DNA of 64,000 bases, taken from NCBI GenBank assembly GCA_964550435.1, contig CAZJZI010000006.1, positions 10,848 to 74,847 on the forward strand, given 5' to 3'. Numbering within the stretch: position 1 is the first letter of the stretch; each line of letters begins with the position of its first letter. Source of the DNA: UBA11400 sp964550435. GTDB lineage: Bacteria > Bacteroidota > Rhodothermia > Balneolales > HLUCCA01. Below the pieces are notes generated by a model. The model searched no databases. It saw nothing but the letters and a program-made list of their open reading frames with translations, and had not been told where the DNA came from. Made by a program: the position numbers and the translations under genes. This document shows positions 9,225 through 17,331 of the stretch, piece by piece.

Positions 9225-10223
9225 TCAGAGATTGAATTTCAAAGCGATTCTGTGTAGTGACCCCAAACGGTCTCTTGTCGAGAATCCATAATCTACACCA
9301 GCACTATAACCTGCGATTGGAAGTTTGAAACCGACACCGAAACTTGGTAAGGTGGCTTCATCTACACCAAATTCATACCCGGTTCGCACAAAAAATTGAT
9401 TCATGTAAGTAAGTTCTGATCCAAGACTAAAACGTTCTGCATTATCACTTGGATTGGTAATCTGACCTGTTACAAGTACATTAAGGTTATCAGATTTGTA
9501 TGCATCGTATGCTGTACCTATGCTGAATGTGGTTGGTGGAGAAACGGACTCAAACTCTGTTTCGATAATTTCTCCCGCGAGTGTATTTCGTATGGTCTCT
9601 CCTTCTAGAGTTGTATCGAAACCAAAATTATTTAAACCAATTGCAAAACGAAGCCCCGTGGTTCCCACACGATAAAAGAATCCGACATCCACAACAACGG
9701 TTTGTGCTTGAAGCTCTTCGATTCTTTCATCCAGATACTTCATAGTAACCCCGTAACTAAACAGAGTCGTGAGTTCCTGAGAAAAAGTCAATCCAGCTGC
9801 CATATGGACCGTTCTGAAGGTTCTACCTGTACCAAAAGGATTAAATTCGTTAGTTTCAATCATTTCACCAGAATCCAGATACATGAGTGACCCTCCGATA
9901 GCAATACTTCCGATTTTATGAATGTAACTCGCGTAGTTGAGATCAATATCGGCAAAATAAGCTGTGTGTCCTAGATATAACTGGTTATTATCCAACTGAA
10001 CGGCAAGCGCTGGATTTAGGTACAATGATGCTCCATCAATTGCGTCTGCAACGTTCGATCCTCCCATGGCAGATGATCTTGCATCTACATTGATTTTCAG
10101 GAACTGATAGCCAGATGTACCAGATCTGGAGCTACCAAGACTTGGTATAATACTTCTCTGTGCTATTACGTCTGAAATCGAAACGATTACAAGTAGCACA
10201 AATACTGCACTTATCCGCATCAT
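9225..10223 (-). CDS. PorV/PorQ-family outer-membrane beta-barrel protein
   Basis: The protein resembles the PorV family (FadL-like barrels), whose best known member shuttles T9SS cargo from the translocon to the attachment complex. The family signature is the stretch KINVDARSSAMGGSNVADAIDGASLYLNPA just after the signal peptide: a conserved ARSxAMGG followed by NPA. The rest alternates beta strands and ends in LKFNL. I chose the start at the MMRISAVF methionine because it gives a normal signal peptide cut after VIAQ; an in-frame ATG at 10256 would add 11 residues. It sits in the same operon as two T9SS-tagged proteins, so a dedicated role in their export or anchoring is plausible. Many genomes carry several PorV paralogues, so this need not be the core PorV. 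Confidence 0.8.
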   Translation of the reverse strand: MMRISAVFVLLVIVSISDVIAQRSIIPSLGSSRSGTSGYQFLKINVDARSSAMGGSNVADAIDGASLYLNPALAVQLDNNQLYLGHTAYFADIDLNYASYIHKIGSIAIGGSLMYLDSGEMIETNEFNPFGTGRTFRTVHMAAGLTFSQELTTLFSYGVTMKYLDERIEELQAQTVVVDVGFFYRVGTTGLRFAIGLNNFGFDTTLEGETIRNTLAGEIIETEFESVSPPTTFSIGTAYDAYKSDNLNVLVTGQITNPSDNAERFSLGSELTYMNQFFVRTGYEFGVDEATLPSFGVGFKLPIAGYSAGVDYGFSTRDRLGSLHRIALKFNL

Positions 10224-10267
10224 TAATGTATTGTATTTAAATAAGTTAGTATGCATGAATATGTGTG

Positions 10268-13219
10268 TCAGAAATTTATCCCAATCCCAAAAATGATATG
10301 ACGTTGCTCCAGGAAGTTAGCCGGATTAAGGTAAGCCGGAACATTATTATCCCTTGGATCCTGATAACGCGGGTCTCGAATATTCGATGGGACATCGTAC
10401 GATCTATCGTTGCGTAAAGCAGTTAATTCTGCAGGAGAATCAGGATAATCCGTGCGATACGCTTTTCCAGTTACTGGATTAATAATTGCTGCATTTTTAG
10501 TGTTCAGCAGATTGGTGATTTCAACAGTTGCCATCAAACGAGTAGACCCGATGTTGAACCACTTCTGAAGAGTAAGGTCGAACATGAACCATGGCTCTCC
10601 CAGAGCTGAATATCGAATAGTTGGATCTGGATCAGTCTCATAAATTGGTCTCCAATCTTCACGTCCAGTAATTGGATTACGTTGATTACCTCTGTAAATC
10701 ATTGGTGTATATCGAATACCACTTCTGTATGAGCCGGACAAATAGGCTTTAAAATGATTCAACCCTGTCAATCCAAATAATGGATTCCCTTTTCTGTCCC
10801 AAGTAAAAATCACCGATCCTTTGATATCCAATGGACGATCCCATGCCAATGGAGTTTCAATATTGTTCCCGATATCCTGTCCACCAGCGATAATATCACG
10901 AAGTGCATCATTAGAGGTAGAACTCAATCCTTCAGCGATAGAATACGTTGCATTGATATTCCCTTGGAAGAAATGGCTATATCGTTTCAGATACGATACT
11001 TCGATACCTCTGACCCGGGCAAAATCTCCGTTTACACGGAAAGAACGTTCAGTGTCTCGTCCTGTGGCATCAGTCACTAAAAGTCTCTGCGAAGTGATGA
11101 AATCATATTTATCGCTCCAGAATGCGGTTATATTAAGCGCATCATTTGAACTTACCTGATATCGAAATCCGATTTCATAGGATATATCAACTTCCGGATC
11201 CAAATTCGGATTACCAAGATTTGATAAGAATGACCTATCCTGGTAAAATGGGTCCAATCCTGCATATAAATACGTTGGGTGAGGCAACTTGGTCTTGTGA
11301 GCGTAGTTAAAGTACATAACCATGTTTTCACGAACCGGGAAGGACACATTGATCCGAGGCAGCATTCTTAATTTGAATCGATTTCCAAATAAACTATACG
11401 TGTCATCAAAATAGGCTTCTCGAATCTGATCAGGTAATGGTGATAACGGATTATTGATATTTCGTTCGATATATTCACCAGGGAACCAATACTCTAGTCT
11501 CAGTCCCAGGTTAGCGATCAAGCCTTGATAACGTATCTGATCAGTGATGTAAAAAGCCCCTCTGCTAGGACTAACATTCCAAATGTCGGAAGTTGAACCT
11601 AATCTGGAAGTTTCAGAAAAGGTATTTTCATCAATCTGGATTGGAGCACCTACCCACGGTCTGGTTATATCAATCCACTGATATTCCATGAAATTCATTT
11701 CCAATCCCAAGCGGATTCGATTGGTATTGTTAAGAAAGTGTTTCGTGTAATTGGTTCTGAGGGTGTATTCTTCTGCATAATGATCATGCCATAACGCTGC
11801 AAGTCCACCATTATTTGCAAATCCAGGACCCGGTAAAACGTAAGTAAAATCGTCTCCGGCAGGGAATGTACCAATAGGGAAAACCACAATACTACCTGCA
11901 TCAAACTCCCCATCCACATTCGTAGGTCTCCAGTAACGTCCATTCGCATCTGCTCGAAGTCGTGTAAATAAGCGACTAAATTGGATATCGTAAAAGGAAG
12001 AGTTATTTACAGCATGCGTCCATTTGACATAAGCCAGCTTACTATCATGAGCGTAGGTATTGGCATTATCTAAATCTTGTTCGAAAAAGAACTGATAACC
12101 TGGTCGAATTTGAACATCATCTCCTACAATCTGAAGCATTCGAGTATTTTGATTCACAGTAAGTGAACGATTATACGCTGCTTCGAGCGTTTTACCTGGA
12201 GATATTTTATAGGTGAGTTTCAGCATCCCGCTCCAGCGATTGTCCTGGCGGGGAGACCAGAAGTCGCCATCAATCATAGAGGAGCGAACCTGATCAGCAG
12301 AATTACGCATGAATTCATTAGACACACTCGCCTGTCCGGATGCAAAGAAATAGATATCTCCTGGAAGGTCAAGTCCAAGTGCAGGTAGTATGAATTGAGT
12401 TACCGGTGCCGGGCCACCCAAACTGAATTCATATACATCAGTAAAGAAGTTGGCACTGGATGAGGTCATTTTACCAGGATTATCACGCTTGTGAGCAAAG
12501 AATCCTGCTAAACGATCACCGCCATCTTGTGTTTGAACTGAAACTACACCCGATGTCAGGTTTCCATACTCAACATCTACTCCACCTGTAGTTACTTCAA
12601 CATTAGCAAAAGCGCTGGTTCCAAGATCAAGACCGAATCCGGTACCGGCAAGTGGATCCTGCGCAGAAACACCATCCACTATAAATCCGGTTTCATTGGC
12701 TCGTCCACCACGGATGTATAATCCGGTTGGGTCGCGCACTACACCGGCCGTCATTCCTACTACTTCATCAACCCGTGTTACGGGTGCTGCACGAATCATG
12801 TCTGAAGAAAAAGACGTAGTGGTACTAGACTGCTCTACATCAAAGATGGGTCTTTCACCGATAACAACAACATCTTCACTTGAAGTTATTACCTGTGAGT
12901 TTAATTCCAGATCGATGGTTGTTGTCTCACCGGCCTGAACACGAATCGCTGTATACAATTTGGTCTCGTAACCTATGTATCTGAACTCCACTGAGTACTC
13001 GCCCGGACGGATACTTCTGATAATATAATTACCATCAATGTCTGTAACAGTACCGAAAGATGTACCACGGATGATGATATTCACCCCTATTAATGGTTCT
13101 TTATCCTCACTATCTATAACCTTACCTGCAATAGAACCTGTGGTTTGGGCATGAACAGTAGTAATACCGCCAAGTAAAAGTAAATAAAGAAGGAATATGA
13201 ATTTGTTCTTATTTATCAT
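10268..13219 (-). CDS. TonB-dependent receptor with carboxypeptidase-like regulatory domain
   Basis: The 983-residue outer-membrane receptor has a signal peptide ending VHAQ and an N-terminal carboxypeptidase-D regulatory-like beta sandwich (about residues 28-110, GSIAGKVIDSEDKEPLIGVNI). A plug domain follows at about 130-240 (DEVVGMTAGVVRDPTGLYIRGG), then a large barrel ending IIFGIGINF. The size and domain order are of the SusC/CirA-like class used for large substrates such as glycans or peptides. Its ATG overlaps the stop codon of the preceding lipoprotein gene by 4 bp (13216-13219), so translation of the two is probably coupled, as in receptor-lipoprotein pairs. The lipoprotein is not SusD-like, however, so the substrate cannot be named. 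Confidence 0.9.
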   Translation of the reverse strand: MINKNKFIFLLYLLLLGGITTVHAQTTGSIAGKVIDSEDKEPLIGVNIIIRGTSFGTVTDIDGNYIIRSIRPGEYSVEFRYIGYETKLYTAIRVQAGETTTIDLELNSQVITSSEDVVVIGERPIFDVEQSSTTTSFSSDMIRAAPVTRVDEVVGMTAGVVRDPTGLYIRGGRANETGFIVDGVSAQDPLAGTGFGLDLGTSAFANVEVTTGGVDVEYGNLTSGVVSVQTQDGGDRLAGFFAHKRDNPGKMTSSSANFFTDVYEFSLGGPAPVTQFILPALGLDLPGDIYFFASGQASVSNEFMRNSADQVRSSMIDGDFWSPRQDNRWSGMLKLTYKISPGKTLEAAYNRSLTVNQNTRMLQIVGDDVQIRPGYQFFFEQDLDNANTYAHDSKLAYVKWTHAVNNSSFYDIQFSRLFTRLRADANGRYWRPTNVDGEFDAGSIVVFPIGTFPAGDDFTYVLPGPGFANNGGLAALWHDHYAEEYTLRTNYTKHFLNNTNRIRLGLEMNFMEYQWIDITRPWVGAPIQIDENTFSETSRLGSTSDIWNVSPSRGAFYITDQIRYQGLIANLGLRLEYWFPGEYIERNINNPLSPLPDQIREAYFDDTYSLFGNRFKLRMLPRINVSFPVRENMVMYFNYAHKTKLPHPTYLYAGLDPFYQDRSFLSNLGNPNLDPEVDISYEIGFRYQVSSNDALNITAFWSDKYDFITSQRLLVTDATGRDTERSFRVNGDFARVRGIEVSYLKRYSHFFQGNINATYSIAEGLSSTSNDALRDIIAGGQDIGNNIETPLAWDRPLDIKGSVIFTWDRKGNPLFGLTGLNHFKAYLSGSYRSGIRYTPMIYRGNQRNPITGREDWRPIYETDPDPTIRYSALGEPWFMFDLTLQKWFNIGSTRLMATVEITNLLNTKNAAIINPVTGKAYRTDYPDSPAELTALRNDRSYDVPSNIRDPRYQDPRDNNVPAYLNPANFLEQRHIIFGIGINF

Positions 13220-14754
13220 TGCTCAAATTTTAGAATGTCGCGTGTGGTGAGTTCGACTAAACGAGATAAATCACTTGCAGGTAACGTCACACGTTCTCCA
13301 GACCTGGTTACTTCTCGTTCTTCTGTATCGAATTCAGTCAGGTCTATACCAAAGAAAAGTATTGTCTGTTCAGGATTCATTGCCGAAATAAGATTAGAAC
13401 CGTCGAAATCGTTCACTCTTCCAGCCGCATTACGGGTTCTGAATGGAGCATTGAATAGTTGAACAGTTTCACCGAACGGTATTATTGGATATACTGCCAA
13501 TAAATTTCGACGGAATCTTAGATAAGGTGCATTTGGCACAGATTCAGTGGCTGAAACTTCCGCATTATTTTGAATAATAAACGACTGTTGCCCAGCTGGA
13601 ACAGGTTGAACACGCTGAAATGGAAGAAATTCCAGAATTGGATTATCATCGAACAATACTTTGGTCGGTATGTTTACAAACATCGTGCCGCCATTTTGGA
13701 AGAAATCAAAAGTCAGTTCCAAAGCATAACCGATATTTCTATCAAGGTTATCCGATATCCAGTAAATATGATCCCATTGAGCCAGCATGGTATTTATTGT
13801 AGGTGCAGCAAGTGACCGATTTGGGAATGCGGAACTTAATTGTACCCGTTGACCACCAAAAGATGTTCCATCACTGATATCCATATAGTCAACGACTTCA
13901 ATTCCGGCTGAACGAAGCAGCTCAAGGTGTAGATTTGCCGTAGACTGCGAATTTGGACCAAAATAATCGTTCAAAAACAAAATTTTTGATTTCTGACGTT
14001 TAACGAACCACTGAAACTCTGATATCGAACTAACCGCACCCGCATTATCGATAGATCGAATATAAAAGGTGTTATTTGCATCGAGTTGGATATTATCAAA
14101 GGAGACCTCAGTTTCAAGCAAAGATCTTCCTATGAATACGTTTGTTACACCTTCATCGTTTATGATGAAAGTTAAGAGTTCAGTTGTCGGCTCTAATCGT
14201 TGCCAGGAATCCTGGCTATTATCATTAAGTGCTATTTCAATACGGTTCAAATTCGCATTCCCGTCTGGATCATTAGCTCTGATTCCAAATGTAAACACAT
14301 TATAGGTTGTGTCTGGAGGAGTCTCCTGTGCAGAAAATTGGATAGTAGGTGGAGAGTTCTCTATTGGGAATACAAGACTGGGAGGCTCTGGATCTCTACC
14401 CTCGTCATTGTCAATAGCACGGACCGTAAATTTCACGTCCGCGATGGTATTACCCTCGCTAATTGGTAGAATGAAAGTACTGTCTGTTTTGGATGTATAT
14501 GTCCATACTGAGGAAGCATCCTGTGGATTATCACCAATATGAATTTCATATCCAGTGACATATCCATCCGGATCATCTCCCCACCAGGAAATACGTATTT
14601 GGCTGTTAAGTCGTTCCCCCTCTGGCAGGTTGATCGAGTTAACCGTCAAAAACGTTTTGGGAGGCAAATTTTCTTTCAATTCTCCTTCAAGACCTGTATT
14701 ACATGAAACCAGGACTAAGGACAATAACGTGATGAAAAGGGTATTTTTACTCAT
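13216..14754 (-). CDS. Surface lipoprotein with fibronectin-III-like repeats and an amidotransferase-like C-terminal region
   Basis: The 512-residue product begins with a lipoprotein signal peptide ending LVLVSC (Cys18). Two Ig/FnIII-like domains follow: one at about residues 30-130 (ISWWGDDPDGYVTGYEIHIGDN) and one at 135-255 (RANDPDGNANLNRIEIALND). The part from about 258 (KSKILFLNDYFG) to 400 alternates strands and helices and includes NGGTMFVNIPTK. This looks like a class I glutamine-amidotransferase-like or ThuA-like fold without an obvious catalytic Cys. Its stop overlaps the start of the TonB receptor gene, suggesting a receptor-lipoprotein complex. A hairpin lies right in front of its start codon. 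The exact function is unknown. Confidence 0.75.
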   Translation of the reverse strand: MSKNTLFITLLSLVLVSCNTGLEGELKENLPPKTFLTVNSINLPEGERLNSQIRISWWGDDPDGYVTGYEIHIGDNPQDASSVWTYTSKTDSTFILPISEGNTIADVKFTVRAIDNDEGRDPEPPSLVFPIENSPPTIQFSAQETPPDTTYNVFTFGIRANDPDGNANLNRIEIALNDNSQDSWQRLEPTTELLTFIINDEGVTNVFIGRSLLETEVSFDNIQLDANNTFYIRSIDNAGAVSSISEFQWFVKRQKSKILFLNDYFGPNSQSTANLHLELLRSAGIEVVDYMDISDGTSFGGQRVQLSSAFPNRSLAAPTINTMLAQWDHIYWISDNLDRNIGYALELTFDFFQNGGTMFVNIPTKVLFDDNPILEFLPFQRVQPVPAGQQSFIIQNNAEVSATESVPNAPYLRFRRNLLAVYPIIPFGETVQLFNAPFRTRNAAGRVNDFDGSNLISAMNPEQTILFFGIDLTEFDTEEREVTRSGERVTLPASDLSRLVELTTRDILKFEQ

Positions 14755-14764
14755 AAAAATAAAA

Positions 14765-14794
14765 GTACCAGTCAGGACTCATCCCGACTGGTAC
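14765..14794 (-). terminator. Hairpin just upstream of the lipoprotein gene (partial terminator or attenuator)
   Basis: The perfect 9-bp arms GTACCAGTC and GACTGGTAC flank a 12-base loop, and on the minus strand a T-rich stretch (ACTTTTATTTTT) and then the ATG at 14754 follow. The position inside an otherwise continuous operon suggests partial termination or RNA stabilisation, which would let the two upstream secreted-protein genes be expressed more strongly than the four membrane-protein genes downstream. Confidence 0.65.
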
Positions 14795-14809
14795 CTATGA
14801 AGTCTGATA

Positions 14810-17299
14810 TTATTTGATCAACAACATTTTCTTGGTCGACATAAAGTCGCCAGCTTCGATACGATAGATATACGTACCGCTGGACAGACGTGAAGCATCA
14901 AAGTTCACATTATATTGTCCAGGTGAATGAACATCGTTAACCAAGGTTGCAACCACACGACCGAGGATGTCATAGACAGTCAAAGTGACGTTTGTCATTT
15001 CAGCAACCGAATAAGATATCGAGGTAGATGGGTTGAATGGGTTAGGATAGTTCTGTGCGAGTCTGAACTCATAAGCACCATCAAAACGTTCGTTTGAGAC
15101 ATCAAAGTTGAAATCAGCAGTTGAACGAGCAGTTAGTTGAATGGTTCCACGGAAGTTGCCAACAAGAGCTGTGAGGTTAAATGCACTTGTAGGAACAGCT
15201 TGTCCCATATAATCTGCTTCATTAAATGCTGTCCTGAAAATGATTTCTCTACCTTCGGAATCAACTACAGTCAGGTTTGTACCACCTGAGGCTGGGAATG
15301 AAGCTGGAGAACCTTCTTTGAAACGTACATTGTTCAAAGTAATGAGTGCTGACTCATGATTTGCTATTGTCACTTCTGGGATGGTAACTACAAATGGTAC
15401 AATCTCAGCTGTACGACCACTGTTTGGTACATCTCCAGCAGGTCTAAATTGAACTAATTCATTAAAGTTGGCCATAGTTCCGAGAAGACCCGTCATGATA
15501 TCACCAATAGCATACGTAGACGAAATTGCACCCGGACTATCATCGATCAACATACCACCAGTGGAGTCCATAATGTACTTCTGATTTCTCGCAGAACGAG
15601 TAAATGTGACTACTGCATCACCATTGAAGTTGAAGACTTCTTCTGATCCAACTACATAACCTGCACGAAGCTCGGCAAGAGTAGACACTTCAGTAGCAGC
15701 AACAACGACTGTATAGGTACGACTATTCACCGGACTAGCGTCGAGATCAGCAGCCTTGGCAATTGCACGAACAGTTGCAGTTTCAGTCAATGAAATGGCA
15801 CCAGTATACTCTGTTGAAGCAGTTGTTGGGGCAGAACCATCAGTGGTGAAATAGATTGTTGCACCTTCTGTTGGAGTACTTAAAGTAACTTCAACAAGAT
15901 TCTCGTAGGTTCCTGCGGCTGGACTGAAAACAACTGGCGAGGTTACAGCACTGTTTACAACGTCAAACGAGCCGCTGTAACGGGCAGTTGTCTGGATATT
16001 ATCCGGAGTTGTGGCTATAGCAGTAATCGTATAGTTGACAACGGTGAAATCAGCGAACGCATCAAACGTATATGAATACGTGTTGCCAGAAGCTGTCATG
16101 TCAGCAGTCATATCATCTGAGGCTTCATCAGAAGTAAACACGGTAGTGTTGTAAGTAATTGAAACACTATTTAGTGTATAGTCATCTTCAGGCAACAATA
16201 CATCCGCTGTAACAGTTACTTCATCAGCTGAAGTCACTGCTTCAACATCAAGCTCTACATTATCGATAAGTGCTGGGAACCCTTTAACAACGAGGTCGTT
16301 GTTGATTCCATCAGTTATTCTGAAGTCTGTGTCGTCACCATCTTGTGTCCAAAGTGTTCCATCGTCCCATGGTGCAATTTTCAATGTTGATTGTGTACTT
16401 GACTCATCAAATCCAGCAGGGTTGAAAGTATTCACAAGAATATATCCGGCAACATCAACTATGGCACCCGCAGGAGGAGGTGTAAACGGTCCATCAAGTC
16501 CTTCAGCAAGACGTCTCCAGTTGTAGTTTAACCCCTGATCTGTATCTGAGTTATAAGCATAACCGAATCCACGATCGTTACGGAAACGAAGTGATGTATC
16601 ATTAGAGTAAAGAACAGTGGTTCCGTCTGAAAGTACAAACCATGGTCGTCCAGTTGGTGCATCGATTCGTCCAATAACTTCGAGTCCTTCAATTTTCACA
16701 TATCTGTGGATGTATTTAGTATACCCATCTGGATTCCATCGGTGACGGCCTTGAGTTTCTGAAGGTAGATTCAATGCTGATAATTCAATCACAGTTGGTT
16801 CAAGAAGAACTTCCAGATCCTGATATTCTTCATCAAGTGAGACATTCCCTAATTGGGTTACATCTGAAGCACTGAATTGGGATCCGTTACCGAAGAACGT
16901 AAGAACACCCACAACGTTTATGACATCACCAACGACAAGAGCTTCCAAAGTTTCACGACGTGCTCCGTCAACAACGATTTGGATAGACATTCCATCCATG
17001 CCCAATTCTGCGGCATTGACGTCAGTTACGAATACGTGGATACGACCAGGAACACCAGCACTCGAGATGCTTGCAAGACCGGAGTTTTTTGGATAGGAAA
17101 CCACAACGGCATCGAAGGTAACCAAATCACCTACTAAAGGATGAGTAGGTAGATCGGTTTGACTCGTTAACGGCGTCTCGTAGGATTGCAGATCACGAAC
17201 GAGAACTCTCGTCGGCTCGGCATCCTGAGCGTGTAGCATATCAACCCCTGCAAAAACAGTGATCAAAAGTGCTGCACAAATTGTATATATCTTTTTCAT
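14810..17299 (-). CDS. T9SS-secreted multidomain protein with chitobiase-type C-terminal domain
   Basis: The 829-residue product has a signal peptide ending MLHAQ and a first OB-fold-like region (about residues 45-160). A second DUF5689-like OB region lies at about 540-700 (VSTLAELRAGYVVGSEEVFNFNGDAVV). Between them is a domain of the kind found at the C-terminus of chitobiases (GTYENLVEVTLSTPTEGATIYFTTDGSAPT, about 455-535). The T9SS sorting domain fills the last ~85 residues (AQNYPNPFNPSTSISY to KKMLLIK). It should be exported across the outer membrane and fixed to the surface or released. No catalytic domain is recognised, so a binding or structural role is likelier than enzymatic. It lies 32 bp after the 695-residue protein gene and is followed by an internal hairpin. 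Confidence 0.8.
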   Translation of the reverse strand: MKKIYTICAALLITVFAGVDMLHAQDAEPTRVLVRDLQSYETPLTSQTDLPTHPLVGDLVTFDAVVVSYPKNSGLASISSAGVPGRIHVFVTDVNAAELGMDGMSIQIVVDGARRETLEALVVGDVINVVGVLTFFGNGSQFSASDVTQLGNVSLDEEYQDLEVLLEPTVIELSALNLPSETQGRHRWNPDGYTKYIHRYVKIEGLEVIGRIDAPTGRPWFVLSDGTTVLYSNDTSLRFRNDRGFGYAYNSDTDQGLNYNWRRLAEGLDGPFTPPPAGAIVDVAGYILVNTFNPAGFDESSTQSTLKIAPWDDGTLWTQDGDDTDFRITDGINNDLVVKGFPALIDNVELDVEAVTSADEVTVTADVLLPEDDYTLNSVSITYNTTVFTSDEASDDMTADMTASGNTYSYTFDAFADFTVVNYTITAIATTPDNIQTTARYSGSFDVVNSAVTSPVVFSPAAGTYENLVEVTLSTPTEGATIYFTTDGSAPTTASTEYTGAISLTETATVRAIAKAADLDASPVNSRTYTVVVAATEVSTLAELRAGYVVGSEEVFNFNGDAVVTFTRSARNQKYIMDSTGGMLIDDSPGAISSTYAIGDIMTGLLGTMANFNELVQFRPAGDVPNSGRTAEIVPFVVTIPEVTIANHESALITLNNVRFKEGSPASFPASGGTNLTVVDSEGREIIFRTAFNEADYMGQAVPTSAFNLTALVGNFRGTIQLTARSTADFNFDVSNERFDGAYEFRLAQNYPNPFNPSTSISYSVAEMTNVTLTVYDILGRVVATLVNDVHSPGQYNVNFDASRLSSGTYIYRIEAGDFMSTKKMLLIK

Positions 17300-17331
17300 A
17301 GAGATATGGATTTGTTTAGGTTTTGGTTTAA

